NCBI GenBank assembly: GCA_022614695.1
Contig: JAKEIC010000020.1
Span: 1-43,464 of the forward strand
DNA length: 43,464 nt
Direction of reading: 5' to 3'
Source: Planctomycetales bacterium
GTDB taxonomy: Bacteria; Planctomycetota; JAKEIC01
Of this stretch, positions 7,991-16,185 are shown piece after piece. The translations under genes and the position numbers were made by a program. The first letter of the stretch is position 1. Each line of letters opens with the position of its first letter. Under the pieces are notes generated by a model. It was not told where the DNA came from. It worked only from the letters and a program-made list of their open reading frames with translations, and searched no databases.

Positions 7991-10944
7991 AGCTCCCGAC
8001 GCGCGCCGCCCTCGCGGCCCCGGTCGCGGTGGGAGCCGCCGCCGCGATCGCCCACGCGAACGCCCTCGGCGGGGACTTCGTCTACGACGACGGCCTGGTC
8101 CTCGGGGAGGCTCCGTTCCCGCAGACTCTCGCGAACCTGCCGTATCTCTTCTCGCCGGAGAAGTACTTCCCCGACGCGCGGGAGCTCTCCTGGCGCCCGA
8201 CGGTGACGCTCTCTCACATGGTGGACCTCGCGATCTCGCGGGACGCGGTCTGGCACCACCTCGCGAACGTGGGGCTCCACGCGGCGGCGGCCGTGCTCCT
8301 CTTCCGGGTGGCGATCGGCTTCGGCTGGGGCCGCCTGGGCGCCCTCTTCGCGGCGCTCTTCTTCGCGGTCCATCCCGTCGCCTGCGAGACGATCTCGGTG
8401 GTCACGTTCCGCGAGGACCTCCTCGCCGCCGTGCTCCTCTTCTCCGCGACCCTCCTGGTTATCCCGAAGGAGGCCGCCGCCTCCCCGGGGCGGATGGTCG
8501 GCGCGGGGGCCCTCGTCTTCGCGGCCTGCGGGGCGAAGGAGGTCTCGTTCGCCTATCCCTTCGCGATGATCGCGGCCGCCCTCGTCCTGCCGCTCGCCCC
8601 CGGGGACGGGGAGTCCCGCGGGGCGCGGCTCCGGCGCTGGACCCTCCCGGGGCTCGCCGGCTTCCTCCTCTTCTTCATCCTCCAGGTCTCCGTCTTCAGT
8701 TTCGGGAAGGAGGCGGGAGACCTCGGCTGGGTCGGCCACCCCGGCGGGTCCCCGCTCTCCGCCGCGCTCACGATGCTCTGGGTCGTGGCGCGCTACGCGC
8801 GGATCGTCCTCTTCCCCCACCACCTGAGCGTGGACTGGAACCCGGCCGCGGTCTCCGGCCTCGCCGACCCCCGCGCCCTCGCCGGCCTCGGGGTCCTCGC
8901 GACCCTCGCCGGCGCGACGGCCCTCCTCTGGCGGCGCTCCCCGCGCGCCGCGACGGGGCTCCTCCTCGCGGGGTGCTTCGTCGCCCCGGTCCTCGACATC
9001 GTCCCGCTCCCCAACATCATGGCGGAGCGCTACGTCTACCTGCCCCTCGCGGGCGCGGCGCTGGCGCTGGGGATCGGGGCCGAGGCGCTGTCGGCGGGCG
9101 GCCGCCGGCGTGCGGTCCTCGCGGCCTCTGCCGTCCTCCTCGGCCTCCTGGCGGTCCGCAGCCATCTCCGCCACCGCGACTTCCGCGACGACCGGACCCT
9201 CTGGACGACGACCCAACGCGACTGTCCCGAGAGCTTCCGCGCTCCCCAGATGATGGGGCGGTTCGTCGGGTTGGAGCCCCCGGCTCCCGAGGCGGTGCGC
9301 GACCGGGCCGCGAAGATCCGGGAGCGGTTCGGGGAGCGGAAGCGGCTCACCGAGGACGAGCCCGAGCGGCTCGCCTTCGTGGAGCTGCAGGTCGAGGCGA
9401 AGGAGCGGGAGATCGCGCTCCGCCGCAAGGGGATCCCCATCGCCCCGCCCTGGTCCCCCGAGGGCGAGGTGGGGGAGATGCAGCTCGCCATCGCGCTCCG
9501 GGAGCTGGGGGAGGCGATCCAGCAGGCCTACCAGGGCTACGACTTCGCGATCCACCACCTCGTCACGCTCGAGGACGAGGCCCGGACCCTCGGGGCGACG
9601 GACGCCATCGGGACGATCGTCTCCCTCCGCCAGGCGCTCTCGGACGAGGCGTTCCCGCTCCGCCAGCGCCGCGACGGGGCGTGGCGCGAGGCGATCGGGA
9701 TCCTCGGGCGCGTGGCCGCGCGGATCCCGAAGGTCACTCGCACCCGGGCCTACGAGAACCTCTCGGCCTGCCACGGGCTCCTCGGCGAGATGGAGCTGGC
9801 GCGGGAGTACGCGGAGAAGGGGCTCGCGATCCAGCCGAAGCACGCGAGCTGCCTCTTCAACCTCGGGGTCTACTGGCAGAAGCGGGCCGAGGACGAGGGC
9901 CGCGACCCCGGGCGCAGGCAGGAGTGGCTCCGGATGGCCGAGGCGAAGTACGAGCAGACGGTCCAGGCCGACGCCCTCTTCGCTCCGGCCTACGTGAACC
10001 TCTTCGAGCTGCGGAAGAAGCGGCTCCCCGTCCCGGTCCCGGGCCGCGCCGAGGGTCCCCAGGGCCCGGAGGTCCGGGACCTCCTCCACCTGATGCGCGA
10101 GGCGGTCCGGGTCCTCCCGCGAGGGCCCGACGGGAGGCAGAACCTGGACTTCCAGAGAAGGCTCGGGATGGAGCTCTCCGAGAGGAAGCAGCTCGGCGAG
10201 GCGCGCGAGGTGCTGCGAGCCGCGCTCGAGCGCGACGACCAGTGGGCCGACGGCTGGTTCATGCTGCGCGCCGCCTGGCACGAGCCAGAGCCCGACGGGG
10301 TCCGCGGGGATCCCCGGATGGCTCTCGAGATCATGAAGGAGGCCAAGCGCCGGGCGGAGCCGGCGCTCAGGAAGCGCTACGACCCGGACCGCGAGATCGC
10401 GGGCCTCGAGGCGGGGATCGAGGCGCTCGACCTGCGCCGCGAGCTGGCGGCACAGCCGCCCCTCGCGCGCTTCTTCGGCGAGAAGTGCGTCTGGTGGCCC
10501 GCCGACAAGTCGGGCGCGGACTTCCGGGAGATGCTCCGTTGGCTCCGGGACCACCCGGAGGACGTCCGAAGAGTCGTCCGGCTCGGGCTCGCTTTCGAGA
10601 GGCAGCCCGACTACGAGGCGGCCCTCGACAGCGCGAAGCTCGCGCTCGAGGCGGACTTCGTCGTCGCGAAGGCGAGCGGGGCCGTGGAGCTGAAGGAGAG
10701 GCTCGAGGCCATCTTCAGGGAGGACGAGCGCCGGAGACGCCTGTCGAGCGACGAGTCCCCGGTCCCCGAGAAGCTCGACGAGGCGCGGCGGCTCGAGAAG
10801 CTCGGCCGCTACGACGAGAGCCAGTCGTTCCTCGACATGGCGAAGAAGCAGGACGAGGCGGAGTTCAAGCGCCTGGGAGGCGACGAGGACTACCGCCGCG
10901 CCTGGTCGCGGCGGAAGCAGAGGGAACTCGCGCCGGGGCGGTGA
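7987..10944 (+). CDS. TMTC-like polytopic glycosyltransferase with long helical C-terminus (paralog 2)
   Basis: About 985 aa if translation starts at the CTG overlapping the previous stop (CTGA at 7987-7990). This gives a natural beginning, KLPTRAALAAPVAVG, before the family loop GGDFVYDDGLVLGE. A GTG at 8029 is the first standard start but would cut helix 1. Conserved blocks: FFAVHPVACETISVVTFRED, AKEVSFAYPF, DIVPLPNIMAERYVYLP. Helices end near residue 400. The remaining 580 residues are charged and alpha-helical with TPR-like units (TRAYENLSACHGLLGEMELA, KHASCLFNLGVYWQKRAEDE), longer than usual for the family. The substrate is unknown. A run of nine C (7974-7982) sits at the junction with paralog 1, so the start deserves checking. 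Confidence 0.8.
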   Translation: MKLPTRAALAAPVAVGAAAAIAHANALGGDFVYDDGLVLGEAPFPQTLANLPYLFSPEKYFPDARELSWRPTVTLSHMVDLAISRDAVWHHLANVGLHAAAAVLLFRVAIGFGWGRLGALFAALFFAVHPVACETISVVTFREDLLAAVLLFSATLLVIPKEAAASPGRMVGAGALVFAACGAKEVSFAYPFAMIAAALVLPLAPGDGESRGARLRRWTLPGLAGFLLFFILQVSVFSFGKEAGDLGWVGHPGGSPLSAALTMLWVVARYARIVLFPHHLSVDWNPAAVSGLADPRALAGLGVLATLAGATALLWRRSPRAATGLLLAGCFVAPVLDIVPLPNIMAERYVYLPLAGAALALGIGAEALSAGGRRRAVLAASAVLLGLLAVRSHLRHRDFRDDRTLWTTTQRDCPESFRAPQMMGRFVGLEPPAPEAVRDRAAKIRERFGERKRLTEDEPERLAFVELQVEAKEREIALRRKGIPIAPPWSPEGEVGEMQLAIALRELGEAIQQAYQGYDFAIHHLVTLEDEARTLGATDAIGTIVSLRQALSDEAFPLRQRRDGAWREAIGILGRVAARIPKVTRTRAYENLSACHGLLGEMELAREYAEKGLAIQPKHASCLFNLGVYWQKRAEDEGRDPGRRQEWLRMAEAKYEQTVQADALFAPAYVNLFELRKKRLPVPVPGRAEGPQGPEVRDLLHLMREAVRVLPRGPDGRQNLDFQRRLGMELSERKQLGEAREVLRAALERDDQWADGWFMLRAAWHEPEPDGVRGDPRMALEIMKEAKRRAEPALRKRYDPDREIAGLEAGIEALDLRRELAAQPPLARFFGEKCVWWPADKSGADFREMLRWLRDHPEDVRRVVRLGLAFERQPDYEAALDSAKLALEADFVVAKASGAVELKERLEAIFREDERRRRLSSDESPVPEKLDEARRLEKLGRYDESQSFLDMAKKQDEAEFKRLGGDEDYRRAWSRRKQRELAPGR

Positions 10945-10956
10945 GGGGCTCCCGCG

Positions 10957-11751
10957 CTAACTCCCCAGACGCTTCTGGAGGAGCTCCACGTACTGGCGGA
11001 TCAACTCCGCCTCGCGGTCGGAGCGCGGCACTTTCGCAAGCTCCCCGAGTTCGCGGAGCGCTGAGCGGCGCGCGTCTGCGAGGGCGGCCGTCGCTTGTCT
11101 CACCGAAGTGAATCGCGGTCTTGTGAGATACCAGTCCTCGAAGTCGAGGCGCCCGGAGAGACCGAGGGACTCGATCGCCACCTTCCTCTCGACCGACTCA
11201 TCGCTCGACCGGACAACGTCGCCGAGGGCCTTGAGGACTTCCGGCTTCGGGACCCGGGAAAGGGCACGAAGGAACGCCTTGCGCCGATGGACGCTCGGCT
11301 CGCTTTCTCGCAGGGCCAAGAGCTCCGGGAGTAGCCGCTCCTCCAGCGCCTGGCGAATCCGAGTGGGTTCGCGGGAGAGTCCAGCCTGGAATTCCAGGAA
11401 CAGTATGTCGATCGCGCGGACCTGGGCCATCGGATCCTCGCCCCTCGCGAGCCGCAGGTTCTCCACGACGGAGACGCCGCCGTCGGCCTCGATCCTCTGG
11501 ACCGCGAGCGCGTCGTTCCAATACCGGCCCTGGAACGGCCGCTCCTCCCGAGGCTCCTCGGCTTCCTCCGTGGCCTCTGCTTTCGAGGCTTGATGTTGCT
11601 GGACGCCCGCGTGACGATCGCGCGCGACCAGTGAATCCCGGCTCGGAACCTCGCCGACGCTCAGCGGGGCGGCGCCCCCGGCGCTCGGCCCGTCCTCGAG
11701 GAGACGTCCTCCCCCGGGAGCCTCCAAGAGGAGCAGCGCCAGGCCCGGCAC
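10957..11751 (-). CDS. Hypothetical membrane-anchored alpha-helical protein, start unresolved
   Basis: The only standard start in the frame near the 5' end is a GTG (11749-11751), giving 264 aa. It cuts into a hydrophobic stretch (LGAGIALAAAVPGLALLLLE) that looks like a signal anchor, so the real N-terminus is probably 20-30 codons further upstream. There the frame runs through a hexanucleotide array encoding alternating Ser and Thr, and no ATG, GTG or TTG is visible. The rest is low-complexity linker (KAEATEEAEEPREERPF) then helices such as VRAIDILFLEFQAGL, RRKAFLRALSRVPKPEVLKA and VERKVAIESLGLSG, perhaps HEAT-like. I do not recognise a family. Codon use is less GC-biased than its neighbours. 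It lies directly downstream of the methyltransferase. Confidence 0.55.
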   Translation of the reverse strand: MPGLALLLLEAPGGGRLLEDGPSAGGAAPLSVGEVPSRDSLVARDRHAGVQQHQASKAEATEEAEEPREERPFQGRYWNDALAVQRIEADGGVSVVENLRLARGEDPMAQVRAIDILFLEFQAGLSREPTRIRQALEERLLPELLALRESEPSVHRRKAFLRALSRVPKPEVLKALGDVVRSSDESVERKVAIESLGLSGRLDFEDWYLTRPRFTSVRQATAALADARRSALRELGELAKVPRSDREAELIRQYVELLQKRLGS

Positions 11752-11803
11752 GGCGGCCGCGAGCGCGATTCCCGCACCGAGGCGAGCCGCTGTCCGCCCT
11801 CCC

Positions 11804-11833
11804 GTGCTCGTCCTCGTGCTCGTGCTCGTGCTC
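11804..11833 (-). repeat. Hexanucleotide array, 5 units (GAGCAC type)
   Basis: On the minus strand the units read three GAGCAC, one GAGGAC, one GAGCAC. The array starts 37 nt after the methyltransferase stop codon. A palindrome at 847-861 of the same kilobase (11847-11861, GCGTCCCCGGGACGC) lies between them. It is one of three such arrays in the window. Confidence 0.8.
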
Positions 11834-11870
11834 GCCTCGTGTCGCCGCGTCCCCGGGACGCCGCGGCGGG

Positions 11871-12695
11871 CTACCCGATCCGCCTCACCCCTCCCGGGTG
11901 GTCCTTCGGCATCTTCTCCGCGAGGAGCACCATGTCCGGCCGGTCCAGGCGGAACGGCGCGTCCTCGGCGTAGCCGCCGAAGAGCTTGAGGAACCGGAGG
12001 CCGTTCTCCTGCATCAGGTGGACCAGCTCGCTCGGCATGAAGAACTTCTGCGAGGAGACCCGCTCGTGGGTCTTCCCGTCCGGCGTGACGATCTTCGCCC
12101 GGCACAGGATCCGGCCCGTGAGGGGCTCGTACTGGTTCTCCTCGAGGACCGTGTGGTCTCCGATGCGCGTCCAGCTCCGGCCCGAAAGGCGGGATAGCGC
12201 GTAGAAGGCGTGCGCCTCGCCGAGGACGAACTTCCCGCTCGGCTTGAGCGAGGCGGCCACCTGGGTGAGCGCGTGCGCCCGCTCGGGCTCCCCGGGCAGG
12301 CAGCAGAGGCCCCCGCAGTAGATCGAGGCGACCAAGTCGTAATGGTCCCGCTGCGGGATGTCGGAGATCGCCGCCTGCACGAACTCGACCTTCACGCGGG
12401 CCTCCTCGGCCCGCCGCTTCGCCGTGACCAGAAGCTCCCCGAGCCCGTCCTGCGCCGTGACCTGTAGCCCCTGCTTCGCGAGCGCGATGGCGTGGGCCCC
12501 CGAGCCGCACCCGAGGTCCAGGACTCGCGCCCCCTTCCCGAGCCGCGCGACCGAGGCGAGGAACGACGCGTCGCGGTCGGCGTCCTTTGTCCAGGGGAAG
12601 ACGTCCTGGTCGTCCCCCGCGCCCTTGTAGAAGTCCCGGTACCAGTCGCGCAGGTAGGGGGTCCAGGTCGTCCCGGCGTTCGGAATCTCTCCCAT
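11871..12695 (-). CDS. SAM-dependent class I methyltransferase
   Basis: 274 aa from the ATG at 12693-12695; a TTG 10 codons upstream is an alternative. The Rossmann-like core is clear: VLDLGCGSG at residues 58-66 (motif I, SAM binding), then AQDGLGELL as the ribose-contact strand, VEFVQAAISDIP (motif II) and YDLVASIYCGG (motif IV). The N-terminus WYRDFYKGAGDDQDVFPWTK is an added helical part. The C-terminal half forms a mostly beta extension (GRILCRAKIVTPDGKTHERV). The substrate cannot be told from sequence; relatives act on small molecules. It is upstream of the orphan helical protein, and a promoter-like TAAACT is 31 nt before the ATG. Confidence 0.85.
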   Translation of the reverse strand: MGEIPNAGTTWTPYLRDWYRDFYKGAGDDQDVFPWTKDADRDASFLASVARLGKGARVLDLGCGSGAHAIALAKQGLQVTAQDGLGELLVTAKRRAEEARVKVEFVQAAISDIPQRDHYDLVASIYCGGLCCLPGEPERAHALTQVAASLKPSGKFVLGEAHAFYALSRLSGRSWTRIGDHTVLEENQYEPLTGRILCRAKIVTPDGKTHERVSSQKFFMPSELVHLMQENGLRFLKLFGGYAEDAPFRLDRPDMVLLAEKMPKDHPGGVRRIG

Positions 12696-12788
12696 GTTCT
12701 CACCCGCCTTCTGGCTGGACGCCAACAGTTTAACGACAGTTTCTCCACGTGGGAGACCGCGGCAGGACTCGGACGCAACTCCTTTGAC

Positions 12789-13184
12789 TCATGACAGTTG
12801 TGGATGGATCGGCACGGGCTGGTTCCGGAGCCTCCACACCGCGGATGCGAGGACTCCGACCGCCACCCCCGGACCCAGATCGGCCAGGCCCGCGGCGGAA
12901 GCGACCGCCGTGGCCGGCCACGCCCAGCGCGCGCCCCGGACCAGGGCGATCCCCGCCGCCAGCCGGAACGGGGCGGCGCCGAGGAGCCCGAGCCCCAGGC
13001 ACGTAGCCCATGGCCCGAGGAGGATCCCGGCTCCGGAGAACGGTCCGGATCCCCCGGGGGCTCCCCAGAGCCCCACCGTCCCGAGCCCCAGGGCGGCGAG
13101 CCCTCCCACGGGCCCGAGGGCCGCGAGGACGATCAGAAGCGCCCCGAGGCGGCGCTCCGCCGACGAGGCGGGCGGGGCCCTCAC
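12789..13184 (-). CDS. Small four-helix membrane protein, unknown function
   Basis: 131 aa starting at a GTG that overlaps the stop of the JAMM gene (GTGA), so the two are probably co-translated. It has about four hydrophobic segments (LGALLIVLAALGPVGGLAAL, AGILLGPWATCLGLGLLGAA, FRLAAGIALVRGARWAWPA, AGLADLGPGVAVGVLASA). The end is a short polar tail. No motif suggests a transport or enzymatic role. The overlap with a deubiquitinase-type peptidase is the only functional clue. Confidence 0.6.
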   Translation of the reverse strand: MRAPPASSAERRLGALLIVLAALGPVGGLAALGLGTVGLWGAPGGSGPFSGAGILLGPWATCLGLGLLGAAPFRLAAGIALVRGARWAWPATAVASAAGLADLGPGVAVGVLASAVWRLRNQPVPIHPQLS

Positions 13185-13672
13185 GGGAGCACCCGCAGCG
13201 GGACCTCGCGGAAGTCGCGCGCCGCCGGGTCCCAGCGGAACGCGGCGACGTCGCCGGCCCGGCCTCCGCGGACGGAGACCACGACCTGGAACGCCTCCGG
13301 GTACGACGGCTCCCCGAGCGGCGTCGCGTCGCGCCGGTCGGTCTCGGAGAAGTAGGCCCCGTGCTCGGGATGCGAGTGGAAGAAGCCGGCGATCGCCCGC
13401 CCTTCGCGCTCGGAAGCCCGCAGCAGCGCGAGCATCGCCTTCGGGTCGAGGAGGTACGCCGTGCGCGCGTCGCGCGGGTGGCGCGCCGGGTCCGCGGCGT
13501 GCGCCTCGTCCTGGATGTTCGCGCACGGGTGGAAAGCGAGGGATCGGGGATCGCCCCCCGCGCCGGTGAACATTCCGCAGCCCTCGCGCGGATAGCCCCG
13601 CTCCGCCTCGCGGCGCATCTCCTCGTGCGCCGCGCGCGGGATCTCGACGGGGGGTAGCGGGGACGTCGGCAC
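13181..13672 (-). CDS. JAMM/MPN metallopeptidase (M67 family)
   Basis: 163 aa. The JAMM zinc motif is intact: Glu30 in PREGCGMF, then H99-S-H101-P, seven residues, S109 and D112 (GFFHSHPEHGAYFSETD). Bacterial members such as Mec cut the bond between a ubiquitin-like sulfur carrier and cysteine or another adduct in sulfur-transfer pathways. No ThiS/MoaD-like carrier is in this window, though the first gene belongs to sulfur-amino-acid metabolism. The start is a GTG only 7 nt after TAGAAT on the minus strand, suggesting leaderless transcription. It is divergent from TMTC paralog 3 with 34 nt between the starts. Confidence 0.9.
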   Translation of the reverse strand: MPTSPLPPVEIPRAAHEEMRREAERGYPREGCGMFTGAGGDPRSLAFHPCANIQDEAHAADPARHPRDARTAYLLDPKAMLALLRASEREGRAIAGFFHSHPEHGAYFSETDRRDATPLGEPSYPEAFQVVVSVRGGRAGDVAAFRWDPAARDFREVPLRVLP

Positions 13673-13679
13673 GGGGACG

Positions 13680-13685
13680 ATTCTA
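13680..13685 (-). promoter_or_regulatory. -10 box (TAGAAT) for the JAMM gene, leaderless type
   Basis: TAGAAT on the minus strand ends 7 nt before the GTG start at 13672, so transcription would begin at or next to the start codon. No clear -35 box is seen. Confidence 0.5.
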
Positions 13686-13694
13686 CGCCCCAGG

Positions 13695-13700
13695 TAGGAT
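13695..13700 (+). promoter_or_regulatory. -10 box (TAGGAT) for TMTC paralog 3, leaderless type
   Basis: TAGGAT is followed by six bases and then the GTG at 13707. The AGG could also act as a weak Shine-Dalgarno. No -35 box is evident. Confidence 0.4.
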
Positions 13701-13706
13701 TCCCCC

Positions 13707-15608
13707 GTGCGTCCCCCGCCCGCCCCCGCGCTCGCCGCGCTCGCGGCGGCGATCGCGTACCTCCCGACCCTGGGCCACGGGTTCGTCTACGACGACCTCC
13801 CGCTCCTCGCCGAGAACCCGTTCTTCGCGGAGGCGGCGAGCCTCGGGACCCTCGCGGACTCCCGCTACTTCGGGAGCGGCGAGCTGACGTGGCGGCCCCT
13901 CGCGACGGCGACGCACCTGCTCGAGTCGCTCGCCTGCGGGGGCGTCCCCTCGGCCTTCCTGGGGCACCTCGGGAACCTCCTGCTGCACGCCGCCTGCGCG
14001 GCTCTTGCCGCCGCGCTCGCCGGGGCGATGCTCGGAGGGACGCTCGCCCCGCTCGCCTGCGGACTTGCGGTCGCGTGGCACCCGGGGCCGTCGGAGGCCG
14101 TGGCGGTCGTCTCGTACCGGGAGGACCTCCTCTGCCTCGCGGGGCTTCTCGGCGCGGTCCTCCTCGCCCTCCGGTTCGCGCGCGCCGGAGGTCCCGCGAG
14201 AGCCGCAGGGAGCCTCGCTTGCGGGGCGGTTGCGCTGCTCTCGAAGGAAACGGGCCTCGTCGGGTTCCTCCTCGTGGCGCTCTTCGCGGTCCCGGCGGCG
14301 CCGGCCGACCGTCGCCGCCCCTCCGGGCTCCTCGCGCTCGGCCACGCCGGATTGGCCGCCGCCTACGCGTGCGTGCGCTTGGGCGCGCTCCGCCACCCGC
14401 TCGAGGAGGCCAACGCGTTCCCGCTCCCCTCCGGCCTCCCGAGAGTCCTCACGGCGCTGCGCGTCCTCGGGGAGGAGCTGGGCCTCCTCCTCGTCCCCTG
14501 GGACCTCTCCGCGGACCCGTGGCCGCCCGTGATCGGGTCCCCGGCCGACGGGCGGCTCGTGCTGCCCGCCCTCCTCGCGCTCGCGCTCATCGCGGCGCTC
14601 GTCCTCGCCCACCGGTCCCGCCGGGCACCGGCCGCGCGGGCGGGCCTCCTGTGGCTCGGGCTCACGCTCGGCCCGACGCTCCCCTTCGCGCCTCTGGCGA
14701 ACCTCCGCGCCGACCGGTTCCTCTACGTCCCGCTCGCCGGCTTCGCCCTGGCGCTCGCGTCGGCCGGGCGTCTCCTCGCGTCGCGGGGACCCTCCGGGAG
14801 ACGCGCCGCGATCGCGGCAGGGGCCTTCCTCGCGGGGTTCGCGCTCGTGCGGCTCGAAACGCGTCTCCCGGCATTCCGGGACGACGCGACGCTGTGGGCC
14901 GCGACGCTCCGCGAGGACCCATCCTCCGTCCGCGCCCGGATCGTGGCAGGCCACGCCCGGATCGAGGCCGGCGAGCGGGCCGAAGGCTTGAAACGGCTCC
15001 GCGAGGCTGCTGCCCTCGCCCCGGGCCATCACGAGCCCCTCTACGAGCTCGGGAACGCTCTCGGACTCGTCGCCATCGAGGGGGATGCCGTCGCCCGCGA
15101 GGAGTCGGAGAGTTTTCTCCGGCAGGCCCGCGACCGGAAGCCCGCCTGGTGGAAGCCCTGGCACCGACTCGGCGAGCTGGCCATCACGGCCGGGCAGCGG
15201 GGGGATGCGGACGCGCTCTTCGCGGAAGCCGCTGGGCGCCCCGGGGGCCGCGGGAGGGGGCTCCTCGGCCGCGGCGACGTCGCGGCCGCGCGCGGGGACG
15301 CCGCCGCCGCCGCGCGCCTCTGGGCGGAGGCCGTGGCCGCCGAGCCGGACCTCGTCCCCGCCCTCGGAAAGCTCGGCGCGGTCCGGCTGCGGGAGGGGAA
15401 CCGCGCCGAGGGACGCGCCCTCCTCGAGCGCGCCCTCGACCTCGGCGCCGACACGACCGACGTCCTCTGGAACCTCGCCGGGGCGCGCGAGGCGGAGGGA
15501 GACGTCGCGGGCGCCGAGGCGCTCCTCGCCCGGATCGAGGGTCGCCGCGACGCCCCGGCCGGCCTCGCCGGCCGTCTCGCGACCCTCCGGGCGCGGCAGC
15601 CGCGGTGA
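13707..15608 (+). CDS. TMTC-like polytopic glycosyltransferase with C-terminal TPRs (paralog 3)
   Basis: 633 aa, GTG start. It has the same architecture as the genes at 5834 and 7987: a first helix then GHGFVYDDLPLLAENPFF, VAWHPGPSEAVAVVSYRED, ALLSKETGLVGFLL and PLANLRADRFLYVPLAGF. Helices end near residue 390. The TPR part follows (RLREAAALAPGHHEPLYELG, ARLWAEAVAAEPDLVPALGK, GRALLERALDLGADTTDVLW). A membrane glycosyltransferase using a lipid-linked sugar is the family expectation; neither donor nor acceptor can be named. It is divergent from the JAMM gene and separated from the other two paralogs by a block of unrelated minus-strand genes. Confidence 0.85.
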   Translation: MRPPPAPALAALAAAIAYLPTLGHGFVYDDLPLLAENPFFAEAASLGTLADSRYFGSGELTWRPLATATHLLESLACGGVPSAFLGHLGNLLLHAACAALAAALAGAMLGGTLAPLACGLAVAWHPGPSEAVAVVSYREDLLCLAGLLGAVLLALRFARAGGPARAAGSLACGAVALLSKETGLVGFLLVALFAVPAAPADRRRPSGLLALGHAGLAAAYACVRLGALRHPLEEANAFPLPSGLPRVLTALRVLGEELGLLLVPWDLSADPWPPVIGSPADGRLVLPALLALALIAALVLAHRSRRAPAARAGLLWLGLTLGPTLPFAPLANLRADRFLYVPLAGFALALASAGRLLASRGPSGRRAAIAAGAFLAGFALVRLETRLPAFRDDATLWAATLREDPSSVRARIVAGHARIEAGERAEGLKRLREAAALAPGHHEPLYELGNALGLVAIEGDAVAREESESFLRQARDRKPAWWKPWHRLGELAITAGQRGDADALFAEAAGRPGGRGRGLLGRGDVAAARGDAAAAARLWAEAVAAEPDLVPALGKLGAVRLREGNRAEGRALLERALDLGADTTDVLWNLAGAREAEGDVAGAEALLARIEGRRDAPAGLAGRLATLRARQPR

Positions 15609-15650
15609 CGCGGCGCCGTCCACACGTTCCGATCCCGGTCTCCGTCTCCC

Positions 15651-15679
15651 TTGACCACCCTCCGGGCCCCACCCATAAT
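15651..15679 (+). promoter_or_regulatory. Sigma-70-type promoter upstream of the lipoprotein gene
   Basis: TTGACC (15651-15656), a 17-nt spacer and CATAAT (15674-15679) form one of the best promoter matches in the window. Transcription would begin near 15686, inside a GCCGGC/GCCGGC hairpin (15681-15697), leaving a leader of only about 14 nt before the GTG at 15700. Confidence 0.65.
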
Positions 15680-15699
15680 CGCCGGCTCTTCGCCGGCCC

Positions 15700-16185
15700 G
15701 TGGCTTCCCTCTCGCGACACGCATGGCTCGCCCTCCTCGTCGCCGCCGCTTCGGCGGGGTGCGAGTCGGGCGAGCAGGAGGGCCCCGTCGTCGCGACGCG
15801 GACGTTCGCCGAGGAGATGGTGCAGGTCCGCCGCCTCGCCTCGGGGGACCTCGAGAAGCAGTACGAGGCCCTGATGGAGGCCGGGAAGAAGTACCTCTCC
15901 GAGAGGAAGTTCGCCGAGGCGGCCGAGTTCTTCCTCGAGGCGCTCGCCGCGAGGCCCGCCTCGATCGAGGCCCGCGACGCTCACGTGCGGTCCCAGCGCC
16001 TCGGGGTGGACTACTACGGCGAGAAGCCGCTCGCCGCCACGTCCTGGGTCGTCACCTCGCAGCCGGAAGGCGCGCCCGACTGGCAGACGGCGTTCCTCCT
16101 GCGGACGAGCCTCCACATCGCCGCGCCGACGGCGGCCCTGGCGGCATCGGCCCCGGCGTCGAGCGGCGGAGAGCCGCGGGAGTGA
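15700..16185 (+). CDS. Lipoprotein with a short TPR-like segment
   Basis: 161 aa, GTG start. The N-terminus is a lipoprotein signal: LALLVAAASAGC, with a lipobox ending at Cys21. The mature part opens with a charged helix pair (QYEALMEAGKKYLSERKFAE, AAEFFLEALAARPASIEARD) that resembles one TPR, as in proteins that scaffold envelope complexes. The C-terminal half (WVVTSQPEGAPDWQTAFLLR) is not recognised. Its stop overlaps the GTG of the outer-membrane-type gene, so they are likely made together, and it may be an accessory to that protein (inference). Confidence 0.7.
   Translation: MASLSRHAWLALLVAAASAGCESGEQEGPVVATRTFAEEMVQVRRLASGDLEKQYEALMEAGKKYLSERKFAEAAEFFLEALAARPASIEARDAHVRSQRLGVDYYGEKPLAATSWVVTSQPEGAPDWQTAFLLRTSLHIAAPTAALAASAPASSGGEPRE

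Noticed and set aside
7756-10554. 932-codon minus-strand open frame
   Set aside because: Antisense to TMTC paralog 2 with low-complexity composition and no start signal.
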